A stretch of 64,000 nucleotides of DNA, taken from positions 4,853,860-4,917,859 of the forward strand of contig NW_004450480.1 in NCBI RefSeq assembly GCF_000321225.1. Reading direction: 5' to 3'. Within the stretch, counting starts at the first letter, position 1, and the number at the start of each line of letters is the position of its first letter. Positions 1-10,272 of this stretch are shown piece by piece. The DNA comes from Odobenus rosmarus divergens (Eukaryota > Chordata > Mammalia > Carnivora > Odobenidae). The position numbers and the translations under genes are program-made. Under the pieces are notes generated by a model that saw only the letters and a program-made list of their open reading frames with translations, did not search any database and was not told the origin of the DNA.

Positions 1-295
1 CATACTTGAATTCCTGTGGGGGGGGAATCATAGTTTTAATAAATAAATAACTTGGATGGGATGTAACATAAAGATGGACAAAAAAATAAAAATAAAATCA
101 GTGGGTTAGGAGAGCACATGGACCAGGACTGAGGGTCACAAGTTAGTGTGAAAGCAACCCTTTTTGGTTGTACCATTGATCACAGTTTGTTAAGCTAGCG
201 CTGCAATAATCAGGCTGAGATTGGCTACAGTTTGGATTGGTATCCATGACTTTATGAGAATGGGCTGCTCTTGGACAGCTGACTTTGCTAATTTA
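1..295. other. Unassigned sequence
   Basis: I see no gene and no repeat family I can name here. There is a short G-run near the start and an AATAAATAAATAA stretch at about 40-52, but no SINE or L1 body is attached to it. Confidence 0.4.
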
Positions 296-476
296 ATGGG
301 AGAGGGGGAGAAGAGACAAAAGAGGGGGGGTAGGTATGAGGGAGAGAGAGGCAGAGATCAAAGAGGTGAGAAAGAGAGGGAGAAAAGAGGGAGGGAGGGG
401 GAGAGAAAGAGAGAGAAAGAGGGATAGAGAGAGAGAGAAAGAAGGAGAAGGAAGAGAGAGAGAAGGGAGAGATTTT
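296..476 (+). repeat. GA-rich low-complexity tract
   Basis: A purine-only or nearly purine-only stretch made of interleaved GAGAGA, GGGAGG and GAAAGA units. It creates a spurious 68-codon reading frame full of Arg, Glu, Lys and Gly. No SINE body is visible beside it, so I call it simple low-complexity DNA rather than a SINE tail. Confidence 0.85.
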
Positions 477-885
477 TACTGAATATTAGGTCTACGTCTT
501 GCTGAGAGCTATGGTTCTCAGGTGTCCCATCTTACGTGTTCTTCGTGGTGCCCATGAGAGGGAATTATTCTGCTGCTGCTGTAGAGAAGAAACCAGTGAG
601 AAGAGAGGGAAGGAAGTTGGCCAAGCCCACAGAGACTATACTCGGTGGAGCAGAGATTTAAAAGGCTGTTAGCTGGACACCAAGACCCATGCCCTTACCC
701 TCTACTCTACATTTCCTCCTTCCTTAAATATCTCTGCAGCATTTAACCAACTCTCACAAGTGGAAACTGCTCCCCAATTTATTAAAAACATGTATTTTGA
801 TTTTGAGGAACTCTTTTCATAGGGCTCTAAATTTGTTGGGAACACTGCTTTATATTATATTACATAAACTGGGTCTACGTGAAAT
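477..885. other. Unassigned sequence
   Basis: About 400 bases of AT-rich single-copy-looking DNA. No exon, RNA gene or repeat family was recognised. Confidence 0.4.
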
Positions 886-899
886 CTTGGGTTTTCTTT

Positions 900-1083
900 T
901 TTCTTTTTTAAGGTTTTATTCATTTATTTGAGAGAGAGAGAGAGATAGTGAGCAAGAACATGAGCAGGGGGAGGGGAAAGGGAGAAGCAGACTCCCCCTG
1001 AGCAGGGAGCGCAATATGGGCTCAGGATCCCTCCCAGAACCTTGGGATCATGACCTGAGCTGAAGGCAGCCACCCAGGTGCCC
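900..1083 (-). mobile_element. CAN-SINE (tRNA-Lys-derived), reverse orientation
   Basis: Read on the minus strand this is a short interspersed element with a tRNA-like head (CACCTGGGTGGC..., GGTCATGATCC at the box B side), a CT-rich body and an A-rich tail seen here as the leading T-run. It is flanked by perfect 14-bp target-site duplications, CTTGGGTTTTCTTT, at 886-899 and 1084-1097. The tRNA-like head is shortened internally: the stretch between GAAGGCAG and CCACCCAGG lacks most of the usual GTTAAGCG part. SINEs of this kind are Pol III transcripts moved by L1 enzymes and encode no protein. Confidence 0.93.
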
Positions 1084-1097
1084 CTTGGGTTTTCTTT

Positions 1098-1524
1098 AAA
1101 TGACACTTTCTTGTGTGAATTTCATAAGTAAAAGGAGAGACTGAAAGCTGAGTTTAATCTTCAACAAGATTAAATTATGGTAATTGATAATTTCTAAACC
1201 CTTGAGTGGCTCCTTTTCTCTCCAGGGGAAAATAACAAATAATAGGTTGTTAAGGAGGCTAATTATGGAAGATTTCTTGGGGGAAAAAATAAAAAAAAAC
1301 ACACAAAAGATAATTTAAAAAATTAAGTTCTGCTTCAGTGGAAGTGAGTCAGACTCCCACGCAGCAGGAAGAACTATATTTTCAGGTACAACTTTTGTCA
1401 ATTAGATGGCATTTCCACTGAAAGGAATCCATCTCTGTAACTAATAGGAAGTCTCATTTAAAATGGGAGACACTGGAATGCGGAGGTGAAGAGTAAATAT
1501 TTTAGGACCAAACAGAATTGCATG
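1098..1524. other. Unassigned sequence
   Basis: Nothing recognisable apart from an A-rich patch near 1287-1302. Confidence 0.35.
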
Positions 1525-1683
1525 TGAGACTAGGTCCACCACTTACCACCTATAAGATCTTGTTACACAAAATGGAAGGAAAGTAGTACCTACCAAATAG
1601 AGTAATTGTGAATTTTATTAGGATAATACATGTGAAGTGCTTAACATAGTTTCTGGTATCTGTTTCTACTCAATAAATAATAA
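1525..1683 (+). mobile_element. MIR SINE fragment
   Basis: This matches the MIR layout in the forward direction: a CACTTACCACCTATAAG-like tRNA/core junction, a degenerate AAAATGG..AGTACCTACC core, ACATGTGAAGTGCTTAACA, and the 3' end TACTCAATAAATAATAA. It is strongly diverged, as expected for an element older than placental mammals. No flanking duplication survives. Confidence 0.75.
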
Positions 1684-1734
1684 CCTGTGGGGGTAGGGGT
1701 GATGGTACTGGTGGAAAACACTGGACATATCTTT

Positions 1735-1905
1735 TAGAATAGGCCTTCACAAATTCTTTGTGTTTACAAATCCCTTAGAGTCTTTTTAAGATAGAGATTC
1801 TAATTCAGTAGGTCTGGGAACGGGCTCAAAAGTTTTCATCTCTAACAAACGAAGGTGATGCTAAGGCTGTTGGTCTGAGGATCACACTTGGAGCAAAGCT
1901 TTAGA
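1735..1905 (-). mobile_element. MER5A-like hAT transposon fragment
   Basis: Contains the landmarks of the non-autonomous hAT-Charlie element MER5A in reverse: ATTCTAATTCAGTAGGTCTG in the middle and GGTGATGCTAAGGCTG..GGTCTGAGGATCACACTTGGAG towards its 5' end. It is non-coding and diverged. The outer terminal inverted repeats are not clear. Confidence 0.7.
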
Positions 1906-3110
1906 TGGAGGACACTGTGGATCATACATGCAAAAAATAGTGGGAATTGAGATCATTCCTCAAATGAAGTACAGTGTAGAGATTTTTGCAGGAATCATAT
2001 TCCTTGGAGATGACACTTTGCTTTCCATTCCTGCGCTTTAACCATTGGACTATTAAATTTAGTTAAGTAAGTTCTGTAGAGAACCTCCACAGTGGTCTAC
2101 AGCTATGCAGGTGCGGGTCCTTCTTGTGGGGAATTTATAATTTACCTACAATGACAAGACCCGCATGAATAAAACATTAGATGGCAATACAAGGATGAAC
2201 AAAAGCAAATGCACAGATGTACAGAATGAGAAATTGATGCTTCTACAGGATGGAAAAGGGAGAGAAGCTGCTGTCTTTCAGTTGCCCACAGTAATTATTA
2301 CGGAGGCCTGTTTTTCTTCTCACAGGTAGGCTGCTGTACAGATAATGACCCATCTCAAGGAGGTTGAACAAGCAACTCTTTCTAACCCAAGACGTGCAAA
2401 CTGGCACTTCTGCAAAGAAAAATCATCAGAGATCCCTGGTAAAGAGAACAAGTTGTAGATGGAGGGAGATACTGACCTCATTGGTAGTCTAGGTACCCCA
2501 AACTCAGCCCCTCTCATTAGCCTGGGAAAGTTGCTATCAGTTCAAGATGTGAACTGGGTGCTGTGGTATTTTAAAGCTCAGAATTGCAGACCCATTCAAG
2601 CATAAAATGGTTATCTATTCTTAATAGTTTGGGGATGGAGTGATGGTGAGAGAGATCACAAAATGTCTTATTAAATCCTTAAGCCTTCAAGAAAAATAAT
2701 ACTGGAAACAGTGCTAAAGACACCTCAGATCAGAAGGTGAAAATCACCCATTGTGAAAAAATTTATATCATGTGCAAAATATATTTTCTTTACTTCTCTT
2801 TTCAAGACTGCTGTGGGGCAAGGTCAGTGGGATGGTAGCACTGATAGATGCACACACAGCCATGTCTATATACATGCAAACTCACACAGAAATCCGACAA
2901 AGGCCTGAGGGCAAAAATGCGTTATCATTTCATAAAAATTAATTAAAGCAAGTGAAGAATAGAATCAATTAGAGGTAAAGTGCTGTGCAATATAAAATAC
3001 TTTCTAGTCATTGCAACTAATTAAAAGGAGGAGCAAATCATGACTTTTAAAGGGCCCTAATTATTGTAGAGGAAAATTAATTAGCAGAAATTCTCAGCTA
3101 GACATTCAGG
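1906..3110. other. Repeat-free stretch with a TAATTA-rich end
   Basis: About 1.2 kb without a gene or named repeat. The last part, 2881-3110, is unusually rich in homeodomain-type cores: AATTAATTAAAG at about 2938-2948, CAATTAG at 2967-2973, CTAATTAAA at about 3017-3025, CCTAATTATTG at about 3056-3066 and AATTAATTAG at about 3075-3084. Its regular spacing and lack of repeat character resemble conserved non-coding elements. That reading is inference only. Confidence 0.3.
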
Positions 3111-3120
3111 GATGTCTTTG

Positions 3121-3246
3121 TTTTTTTTTTTAAAAAGATTTTATTTATTTATTTGACAGAGAGAGAGAGACAGCGAGAGAGGGAACACAAGCAGGGGGGT
3201 AGGGGAGGGAGAAGCAGGCTTCCTACTGAGCAGGGAGCCCGTCAGT
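3121..3246 (-). mobile_element. 5'-truncated CAN-SINE, reverse orientation
   Basis: The A-tail (T-run on this strand), the GACAGAGAGAG body and the GAAGCAGGCTTCC..GAGCAGGGAGCCC part of a CAN-SINE are present, but the whole tRNA-like head is missing. The element is flanked by the 10-bp duplication GATGTCTTTG at 3111-3120 and 3247-3256, so the truncation happened at insertion and not by later deletion. Confidence 0.88.
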
Positions 3247-3256
3247 GATGTCTTTG

Positions 3257-3987
3257 GACAAAAGAAATATCCATCTAAGGAGGTTTGGCAGGCCAAAAAA
3301 GATCAATCAAATTTCTGGAGACTAGAAACTGTTGAGAACTCTGGGTAATACAAGCTTGTTTGCTGATAAGTAGTGTGTTTACTCTCCATTCTAGGACCCC
3401 AGAAGATACACTAAAATCTGTGACTTGGTACAATAGGCTATGGGGACTTCTAATAATTCAGCCAGCCCTGCTTTTATCTTGGGTATGATGACTGGACTAG
3501 GTTTCAAAGAATTAGCTTCGTGAGTCGATTTATATTCAATGATCTGAAGGCACTTCAAGATTGTCCAGTGGCCTCAGGGTTTTCATGAATTACTTCTTCC
3601 AATGATGGAGTAAAATCTGTTGGTCAATGATGTTCTGGTTAATAACATGATGGATATCAGCTTTGCCTCTATTAATTCAACTTTCTTAATTTTGTATTCT
3701 TTGTTTTCAGATGATTTCTTTTCTCTTAGAATATTTATTTTATTTTCTAATGCTACAAATAACACATGCTCATTGAAGACACTGTAGAAAACTGAGTAAA
3801 TGCTCAAAAGAAACAAAAGAAAATCAGGCCATTTTATTTTAAACCAACTTTGGCAAAAAGCCTAATGTTAGTGCTCTGTAATTTCAGGATATCATAATTG
3901 TTTCCTGTGACCAGTGGGATTGTATAAGTCCGTGTTGACATTACTTTTTACCATTTTTGTTAAATATTATCCTTAATAGATGTTATT
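3257..3987. other. Unassigned sequence
   Basis: About 730 bases with no recognised gene or repeat. The 77-codon frame on the minus strand at 3583-3816 has no recognisable domain. Confidence 0.35.
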
Positions 3988-3996
3988 TTTGCTATT

Positions 3997-4202
3997 TTTT
4001 AAAAGATTTTATTTATTTGTTTGTTTGTTTAGAGAGAGCATGAGTGAGGGGAGGGGCAGAGGGAGAGGGAGAGAGAGAATCTCAAGCAGAGTCCACGCTG
4101 AGCGCTGAGCCCAACATGGGGCTCGACTTCACAACCCTGAGATCATGACCTGAGCTGAAATCAAGAGTTGGAGCTCAATCAACTGAAGCACCCAGATACC
4201 CC
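3997..4202 (-). mobile_element. CAN-SINE, older subfamily, reverse orientation
   Basis: A full-length SINE in reverse with the tRNA-like head at the right end (TGAGATCATGACCTGAGC..ATCAACTGAAGCACCCAG). The body reads GGGGAGGGGCAGAGGGAGAG and the A-tail side has a TTTGTTTGTTTG expansion. A short 9-bp duplication, TTTGCTATT, flanks it at 3988-3996 and 4203-4211. Its divergence and the ACCCTGAGATCATGACC variant place it in an older CAN-SINE subgroup than the copies at 51140 and 54581. Confidence 0.88.
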
Positions 4203-4498
4203 TTTGCTATTATTTTTAAAAATTAGGGCAGAAAGCAAGCTGATTCTTTTTCAGAAGTGCCTTTGCTAAAAACCATTCTCATGGACTTGGGCTTTGCCAT
4301 CTCTTGGATGAAATCTCAGGCTAGGGAGAGATTTTATGACCAGTATCTTGTAAATAGCTAAGACTCTCAGGCGCTTAAAGCTTTTTCCCTCCTCCAGCTC
4401 AGAACTACATTGGGCTCACAAGCCTGACGTTGGGGTGGGATGGGGAGATGGGGAAAGTCACAACCAGCTTCTTCATAATTTCTCTACCTATGCTTTAT

Positions 4499-4972
4499 GC
4501 ATGGTCCTGACTTAGGATGGCGCAAAAGTGACACACATTCAGTCGAAGCTGTACCTCAAATTTTGAATTTGAATATTTTTCCAGGCTAGTGATAAATGGT
4601 ATACTCTGTCATGATGCTGGGCAGGGACAGCAGCTGCAGCTCCCAGCCAGTCATGTGATCACCAGGGTAAACAACTGATACACTTATAACCATTCTGTAC
4701 CCAGACAACAACTCTGTTTTTCACTTTTAGTACAGTGTTCAAAAAATTACCTGATATATTCAACACATTAATATAAAATAGGCTTTGCGTTGGATGATTC
4801 TGCCCAAACATAGGCTAATGCCATTGTTCTGAGCATGTGCAAAGTAGACTAGGCTAAGCTATGAGGTTCGGAAGGTTAGGTGTATTAAATGTATTGTCTA
4901 CTTGCAATATTTTCAAACATATGACATGTTTAGAGAGACATAACCCCATTCTAAGTCAAGGAAGATCTGCAC
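4499..4972. mobile_element. Tigger-like (TcMar) DNA transposon, non-autonomous
   Basis: A 470-base element whose two ends are inverted copies of each other: GGTCCTGACTTAGGATGG on the left and, on the opposite strand, CTTCCTTGACTTAGAATGGG on the right. The interior carries CAGTCGAAGCTGTACCTC, CTGTTTTTCACTTTTAGTAC and TAGGCTAAGCTATGAGGTTC, which I know from a common mammalian pogo/Tigger-derived element. I do not name the exact subfamily. No transposase frame is present. Confidence 0.7.
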
Positions 4973-5954
4973 TTCCAACTGCTGATTCCCCATACTGCCT
5001 CTAGTTTCCTCAGGGGAGGAGCAGGGAGAATGGGAGAAGTAAGAGTCAAAAAATATCTTATCAGGCTGGTATAGCTAGCATCTTGCTTTGGTGCCCACTT
5101 GGTATGTCCAATATCTGAAACAGATTCTATATTCCCTGGGTAATTTTGTGAGTTCTTCAGAGACCTTGCAAATTCCCTTGATGAAAGCATCACCAACTGT
5201 GGATATGGCCACCACCTCAGCATCTGGTTTCTAGCAGACCACCCTTCTTTGGGCTCTCCCCTCCAGGAAGTTCTCTTGGAAGGATGGCTTTTAAAATAAC
5301 GCCGACTTTCTGGTCTGTATCTGTGAGCACTTTGCCCCCTCCAAGCTTCATTAGAGCTAGATGTTTTCCAGGAAATTCAGATTCTGATCTCATGGCAGAC
5401 AGATCTCTCTGGTGTGGACCAGGAACCACCCCTGCATCCTCAAATTTTAGTTCCATCTTGTAAGCTCTCAGAGTGGTTCTTCCAGAAGCACACACTGAGA
5501 CAAAGATTTCAGTTCAAGTAACTTTTATAAGTGGTTATCCTAGGAAGCACATAAAAGGAGTGAGACAGGGAAGGGCAGGAAGCCAACAATGGACATATTA
5601 TCAAGCAATTTAGAATATGAAAGGCAATTGGGCCTCATTCCCATTGGGGGCTCTGAGAGACCCTGGTCAATTTGCCTTAGAGTCCTCCCATGTGTGGAAA
5701 GATGAGCTCGGGCATTAGGTTATCAATTCCTTTCTGCCTTCCACTGAGGGTTGCTGCCAGGGGGTATTATATCCCCTATGCTTCTGCCTGGTCTGTGCAC
5801 CTGTGAGCTCAGGTGACTAGAGAAGACCCCAGACAGAGTTCTGAGTCCTTGCATTTAGAATCTGTTGGGTCAGCTGGTACTGGGTTGGAGCATGTCCACT
5901 GACAGCATCTACTCTGCTTCACTACTTAACTGGAGGGGAGGAGGAAGCAGTCTG
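4973..5954. other. Unassigned sequence, possible old LTR-like part
   Basis: No gene is supported. Within 5480-5900 the stretch GACAGGGAAGGGCAGGAAGCC and its surroundings resemble an old LTR-type repeat, but I cannot name a family. The 90- and 92-codon minus-strand frames at 4951-5223 and 5217-5495 have no recognisable domain. Confidence 0.25.
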
Positions 5955-6330
5955 TTTCTTTTATTTCCAAGCATTTTTAAAAATTTTAAGTCTCATATGT
6001 ATGTACCTATGCATGCATGAATTCATAAGGTGATAAAATGTACATTACATAAAATTTACCGTTCTAATCATTTTTAAGTATATGATTTAGTGGCAGTAAG
6101 TACATTTGTGATGTTGTACAGATATCACCACTCTCCATTTCCAGAAATTTCTCTTTGTACCCATAAAACGGTAAGTCCTCATTCCTCCTCTCCCCTGCTC
6201 CTGTCATCTCTATTCTATTTTCTGTGTCTTATAAATTTGCCTAGTCTATATTCCTCATATAAATGGAATCATACAATATTTTCCTTTTTGTATCTGCAAG
6301 CACCTCTTTTTAGTACCCTCATAGTGGATT
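5955..6330 (-). mobile_element. Old L1 3'-UTR fragment, reverse orientation
   Basis: The order TTTAGTGGCAGTAAGTACATT, GATGTTGTACAGATATCACCAC, TCTCCATTTCCAGAA, ACCCATAAAAC and AAATGGAATCATACAATATT follows the 3' untranslated part of mammalian L1M elements read in reverse. It contributes to the spurious 121-codon frame at 6090-6455. Confidence 0.65.
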
Positions 6331-7004
6331 ATAAGTTAAAAGTTCAGAAATCTTTTTATCACATACTGCCGTGGTGGTTTGGCACTTCCTGTTGGTATAT
6401 TGGCTTCAAGGCCCGAGCCAAAAGAAAGTTCTGTTTCGACAGCCTGTCCGCTTAGCTCATGATAATCTAAGCTGTTATTTCCACTGAAGGAAACAGCATG
6501 TGGTTTTGATCAATGGCATTATACCTTTCCATATGACATCTGGAAAGACCTTGATGCATGGAGTAGTATGATTATGAGTTTTGATTTCAATAGTCTATTT
6601 TTCCCTTTGAGAATTTTAGATACTCTGCCAATCTGGAGGGAGGCAAAAATAACTTCTTTAAATGCATACTTAGTCTCTAAGTTAAATGTGTATACACTTT
6701 TTGGTCCTTTAAAAAAAGTGATATTAGTAATGAAGGGTGCAAAAAATTCCAGACTTGGGTAGATTTTAAGGTCAAGAAGTGGTGACATAAAGAAGTTTGC
6801 TTCTTAAATGCCATTCCTGTCATATTTATTTAACATCTTTGTTGCTTAATTTATATCTAGTTGTGTCAAAAAATTTTGAGATTGGTTTCAAATGGCTTGG
6901 TAGTGTTGATGAAGATGGCTATATTGATCATTTATTTTAACTCTGTTGAGAAAAAATATATTCTTGACATCAATTCACCACCTCCATAGTAGCCTCTGCT
7001 TCAT
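6331..7004. other. Unassigned sequence
   Basis: No gene or named repeat recognised. Overlapping 60-90-codon frames on both strands at 6519-6788 have no domain. Confidence 0.3.
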
Positions 7005-7020
7005 AGAAGCGAATATGGTA

Positions 7021-7126
7021 GGGCACCTGGCTCGCTCAGTTGGTAGAGCATGCGACTTTTGATCTTGGGGTAGTGAGTTCAAGCCCCACATTGAGTATAG
7101 ACATTGCTTAAAAATAAAATCTTTTA
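7021..7126 (+). mobile_element. Short tRNA-Lys-like SINE (old CAN-SINE relative)
   Basis: A tRNA-derived unit with a clear Pol III box A (TGGCTCGCTCAGTTGG, 7028-7043), an anticodon loop reading CTTTTGA (anticodon TTT, Lys) and box B (GAGTTCAAGCC, 7075-7085). A short A-rich tail with AATAAAATCTTTT follows directly. It lacks the CT-rich body of later CAN-SINEs, so it resembles the ancestral head alone. A second SINE is inserted in its tail. Outer duplications AGAAGCGAATATGG (7005-7018) and AGAAGTGAATATGG (7310-7323, one mismatch) enclose both elements. Confidence 0.8.
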
Positions 7127-7293
7127 GGGGCACCTGGGTGGCTCAGTCAGTTAAGCGTCTGCCTTCTGCTCAGGTCATGATCCCAGGGTCCTGGGATTAA
7201 GCCCCGCATCGGCTCCTTCTCCCACTCCCCTTACTTGTGTTCCCTCTCTCACTGTGTCTCTCTCTGTCAAATAAATAAAATCTTTAAGAAAAA
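7127..7293 (+). mobile_element. CAN-SINE inserted in the tail of another SINE
   Basis: A complete forward element: head GGGGCACCTGGGTGGCTCAG, GGTCATGATCCCAGGGTCC, CT-rich body CTCTCTCACTGTGTCTCTCT and tail AATAAATAAAATCTTTAAG. A short duplication (AATCTTTT, at about 7118-7125 and 7295-7302) suggests insertion into the A-rich tail of the SINE just upstream. The order of insertion is therefore readable: the short tRNA-Lys-like copy came first. Confidence 0.9.
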
Positions 7294-7323
7294 GAATCTT
7301 TTTAAAAAGAGAAGTGAATATGG

Positions 7324-10047
7324 AAAGTCTCGAGTGAAACTAAACATTGGCAGATCTCACCATTTCTCTTTTTAAAAAATAGGAGAAAACCACCCTAGTG
7401 AAGAATTTGACAGTACCTGTTTATCAGTTAGAAAGAGAATTATATGTGATGCATATATATTTTTAAAGAGAATGCAAGTGGTGGTGGGGAAGGTTGACAA
7501 GTTTGTTATTTTTTAAAAGAAATCCAGGATATTTTTGGATGGAGGCTTCAGGGGAAGAAGGTAAGTACTATGCTAAATGAGTATCAAAGAGCATTGTAAT
7601 AGCCTTTTTAAAAAAGAAAAAAAAGGGGGGGGAGGAACCTTCAAACTTAAAGATAAGCTTACCTTAATCTTTACTTACGTATCCATTTATTAAAAATTGG
7701 GAAAAGAAGATAAGTAGAATGTGCAGGAGTAAGAAATTTTAAGGTTGCTTGCCTGTAAATAATGGTTAAGTTGGAACAAATCTGCCAGATTTAAGCCAAC
7801 CTGGCCCTTCCAATTTTTTTCATTTCATTGCAACTGCCATTGCATTTTAATTTTAAGTAGTTTTCCACATTTTTGTATGTCAATGTAAGTCAAGTAACAT
7901 TTATTAAGCACGTAACATGGAAATGGAGACTGAGACAGATTTGGGTTGGAAATAGAAAAAACAAAAATCAGTATCCCTGCCTGTGAGGATTAGATGTGTT
8001 AATGCTTTTAAATTGTTCCAAGATTAAATTTCATTTTCAAAAATATTTTGTAGCAATTCAAGCATATTCGTGGGCATCACACAGCCACATCCAATTAATG
8101 TGTACACGACCAATTTGAAATTTGTACATAGGAGTCGGATTAGGCTTTGCTCTTGCATCTTCAGTTTTGGCAGACAAATAGTGGAATAAGCAGAGTCAGT
8201 TTATTGAACAGTGAACTGGACAGGGCACCCGCATAAAATGGTCAAATATTTTCCAGTAACTGCCTTCAACCCTGCACTGTCAAATCTTCCCTGTCCTTTA
8301 AGGACATCTTGAACATAATCTACAACTTCTGCCTGACATTAATCTCCAGCCAAGGACCACCAGAGCAGAGCTGGGGTTACAAGTTGAGATCATGCCTCAT
8401 TGCAGTGAGGGAGGACATGCACCACGAGGAAGTGGAGAACATTGACATGGAGGGTGCTAGAACAGTCTGGCTACAGGATTTGGGCTGACCAAAGCCCAAG
8501 GTGATTTGGGGAAGGGTTTACACTTTTGGAATGGGTTTCAGGGAGTGCGTCTTTGTTCTGGATTTGGTTGCTATCAGGAAGTGGCGGTAATTCTACTAGT
8601 GGGTATCTAACCGAATCTCTGTAGAGGGAGTACAGACCTGAGCCAGGCTAAAGCTGTAATTGGTTTAGAAGCAGCCGGCGCTCACGTTAGCCAGGAGTGG
8701 GGTTGTTTGGAATGCTGTGGTTTGCACAGTGGCCTTGTTTTGGTCTTTGCTTAGGAAAAATGATGAAGTAGTCTTGTTTTATTTGACTTCGCATTTATAG
8801 AGCAGCCTTGCCTGATGCCACTGGCCTATGAAACTATTTATGTGCCCTCACTGTGAGGGACAGGGTAGCTCGTAGCCACACCAAGGCCCAGCTGGTAATA
8901 GGCGGGCAGCTTGTGGCTGTCGGTGACTGTTTTTCTCTTTCTCAGTCATCACCTCTAGCTGTTACCAACTCTTGCGTGTATAGTTTATCTCCTTCCCTTT
9001 CTAGCTCAGGCCTGACCTGTCATTCAAGTACCCACAGAAGACAGGGACTTAGCCAATGACAGCTCACCACCCCGCCCCCACCACCAGAGTACATTCATTA
9101 GATAGCTGGGGGCCCTGAAAATCTTGCTCAAGTTTTAATTCCCTGGCACAGAAAATTAAATTCCCACTATAACTACTTCACCTTCCTCCTCCTTTCTTCC
9201 CTCATCATTCACTGGGATCCTTTTTCTCTATCGTGACATTTCCCTTAGATTCTCTTCTTCTCTGTCTGCACAGGCTCAGGGCAGGTCAGCAAATCCTTCA
9301 CCTAAGCAGAAGCCTGGGGAGGCTCTCTCCTTTTCCTGTAGTCCTCTCAATTTCTGTGCATGGTTCCCTTGAAAGGCAAAGAGCAGCCCCCTCCATTCCC
9401 CCATAGAGAAGGAGGGAAAATGTGCAGTGTCTTCCATCAAGCAAAAGTTCTATCACTCCTTGTCAGGTCAAACGCTTGTATGGACTGTTGGAGGTGGAGG
9501 TGGCTAGATTGCTGGGGGTGCTGTGAAAGCCTCTTTGGCTGCTGTTGTCTAAGTCCTGGAGGAGACATCTACTCCCTCCTGTGGTCGCTAGCTTCAGAAT
9601 TAGTGCTTATTTTTGTCTAAGGTTTGTTTAGAATTGTCTGCAGTTCTAGACCCATGAAAGAATTCATGCTCAGAATCTCATTCTATAGGAATGCAAAGAA
9701 GAGTTCTAAATCTCTTTAAATATCTAACTATTTAGATGCTCTCCTACTTGCAATCTCTATGTTAATTATAAATGTTTCCCCACAAATATAAAGGCATGTC
9801 CACTCTACCTAGACTGGAACCCAACCTTTGGAAATGTCTGCCTCACATTCAGTTTTGACAAAGATTCAAAGATAATGCTTGGGAAAAAGGGGCATGATTG
9901 ATCAACAGTGTCTGTCATGGGTATGGCAAAGAAAGGTAGAGGTATCTTTGACAAGCATGTGCTGATCATATAGTAGGAGCTACTTGTTTATACTAGCAGG
10001 AATATTATTTATTGTTGAAAGCAAGAAACTGCAGGGGAACATCTTTA
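7324..10047. other. Long stretch with no recognised repeat or gene
   Basis: About 2.7 kb, the longest such block in the window. It holds G-run and A-run patches at 7605-7636 and short frames (68 codons at 8853-9059, 86 codons at 9360-9620) that show no domain and no convincing splice-bounded exon. Its freedom from repeats in otherwise repeat-dense DNA is its only notable property. Confidence 0.35.
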
Positions 10048-10063
10048 TAATTTTGACATTTTT

Positions 10064-10256
10064 CTTTAAAGATTTTATTTATTCGTTTGACAGAGAGAGA
10101 CACAGCGAGAGAGGGAACACAAGCAGGGGGAGTGGGAGAGGGAGAAGCAGGCTTCCCATAGAGCAGGGAGCCCAATGCGGGGCTCGATCCCAGGACCCTG
10201 GGATCACGACCTGAGCCGAAGGCAGACGCTCAATGACTGAACCACCCAGGATCCCC
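10064..10256 (-). mobile_element. CAN-SINE, reverse orientation, long duplications
   Basis: Full-length SINE in reverse: A-tail AAAGATTTTATTTATTCG on this strand, GACAGAGAGAGACACAGCGA body, head GGGATCACGACCTGAGCCGA..ACCACCCAGGATCCCC. It is flanked by perfect 16-bp duplications TAATTTTGACATTTTT at 10048-10063 and 10257-10272, which points to a fairly recent insertion. Confidence 0.95.
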
Positions 10257-10272
10257 TAATTTTGACATTTTT

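Noticed and set aside
221..427. Arg/Glu/Lys-rich 68-codon frame
   Set aside because: Produced by a GA-rich low-complexity tract.
7021..7090. tRNA-Lys(TTT)-like sequence with box A and box B
   Set aside because: It continues into an A-rich tail, lies between retroposition duplications, and its acceptor and anticodon arms do not pair properly. It is a SINE head, not a tRNA gene.
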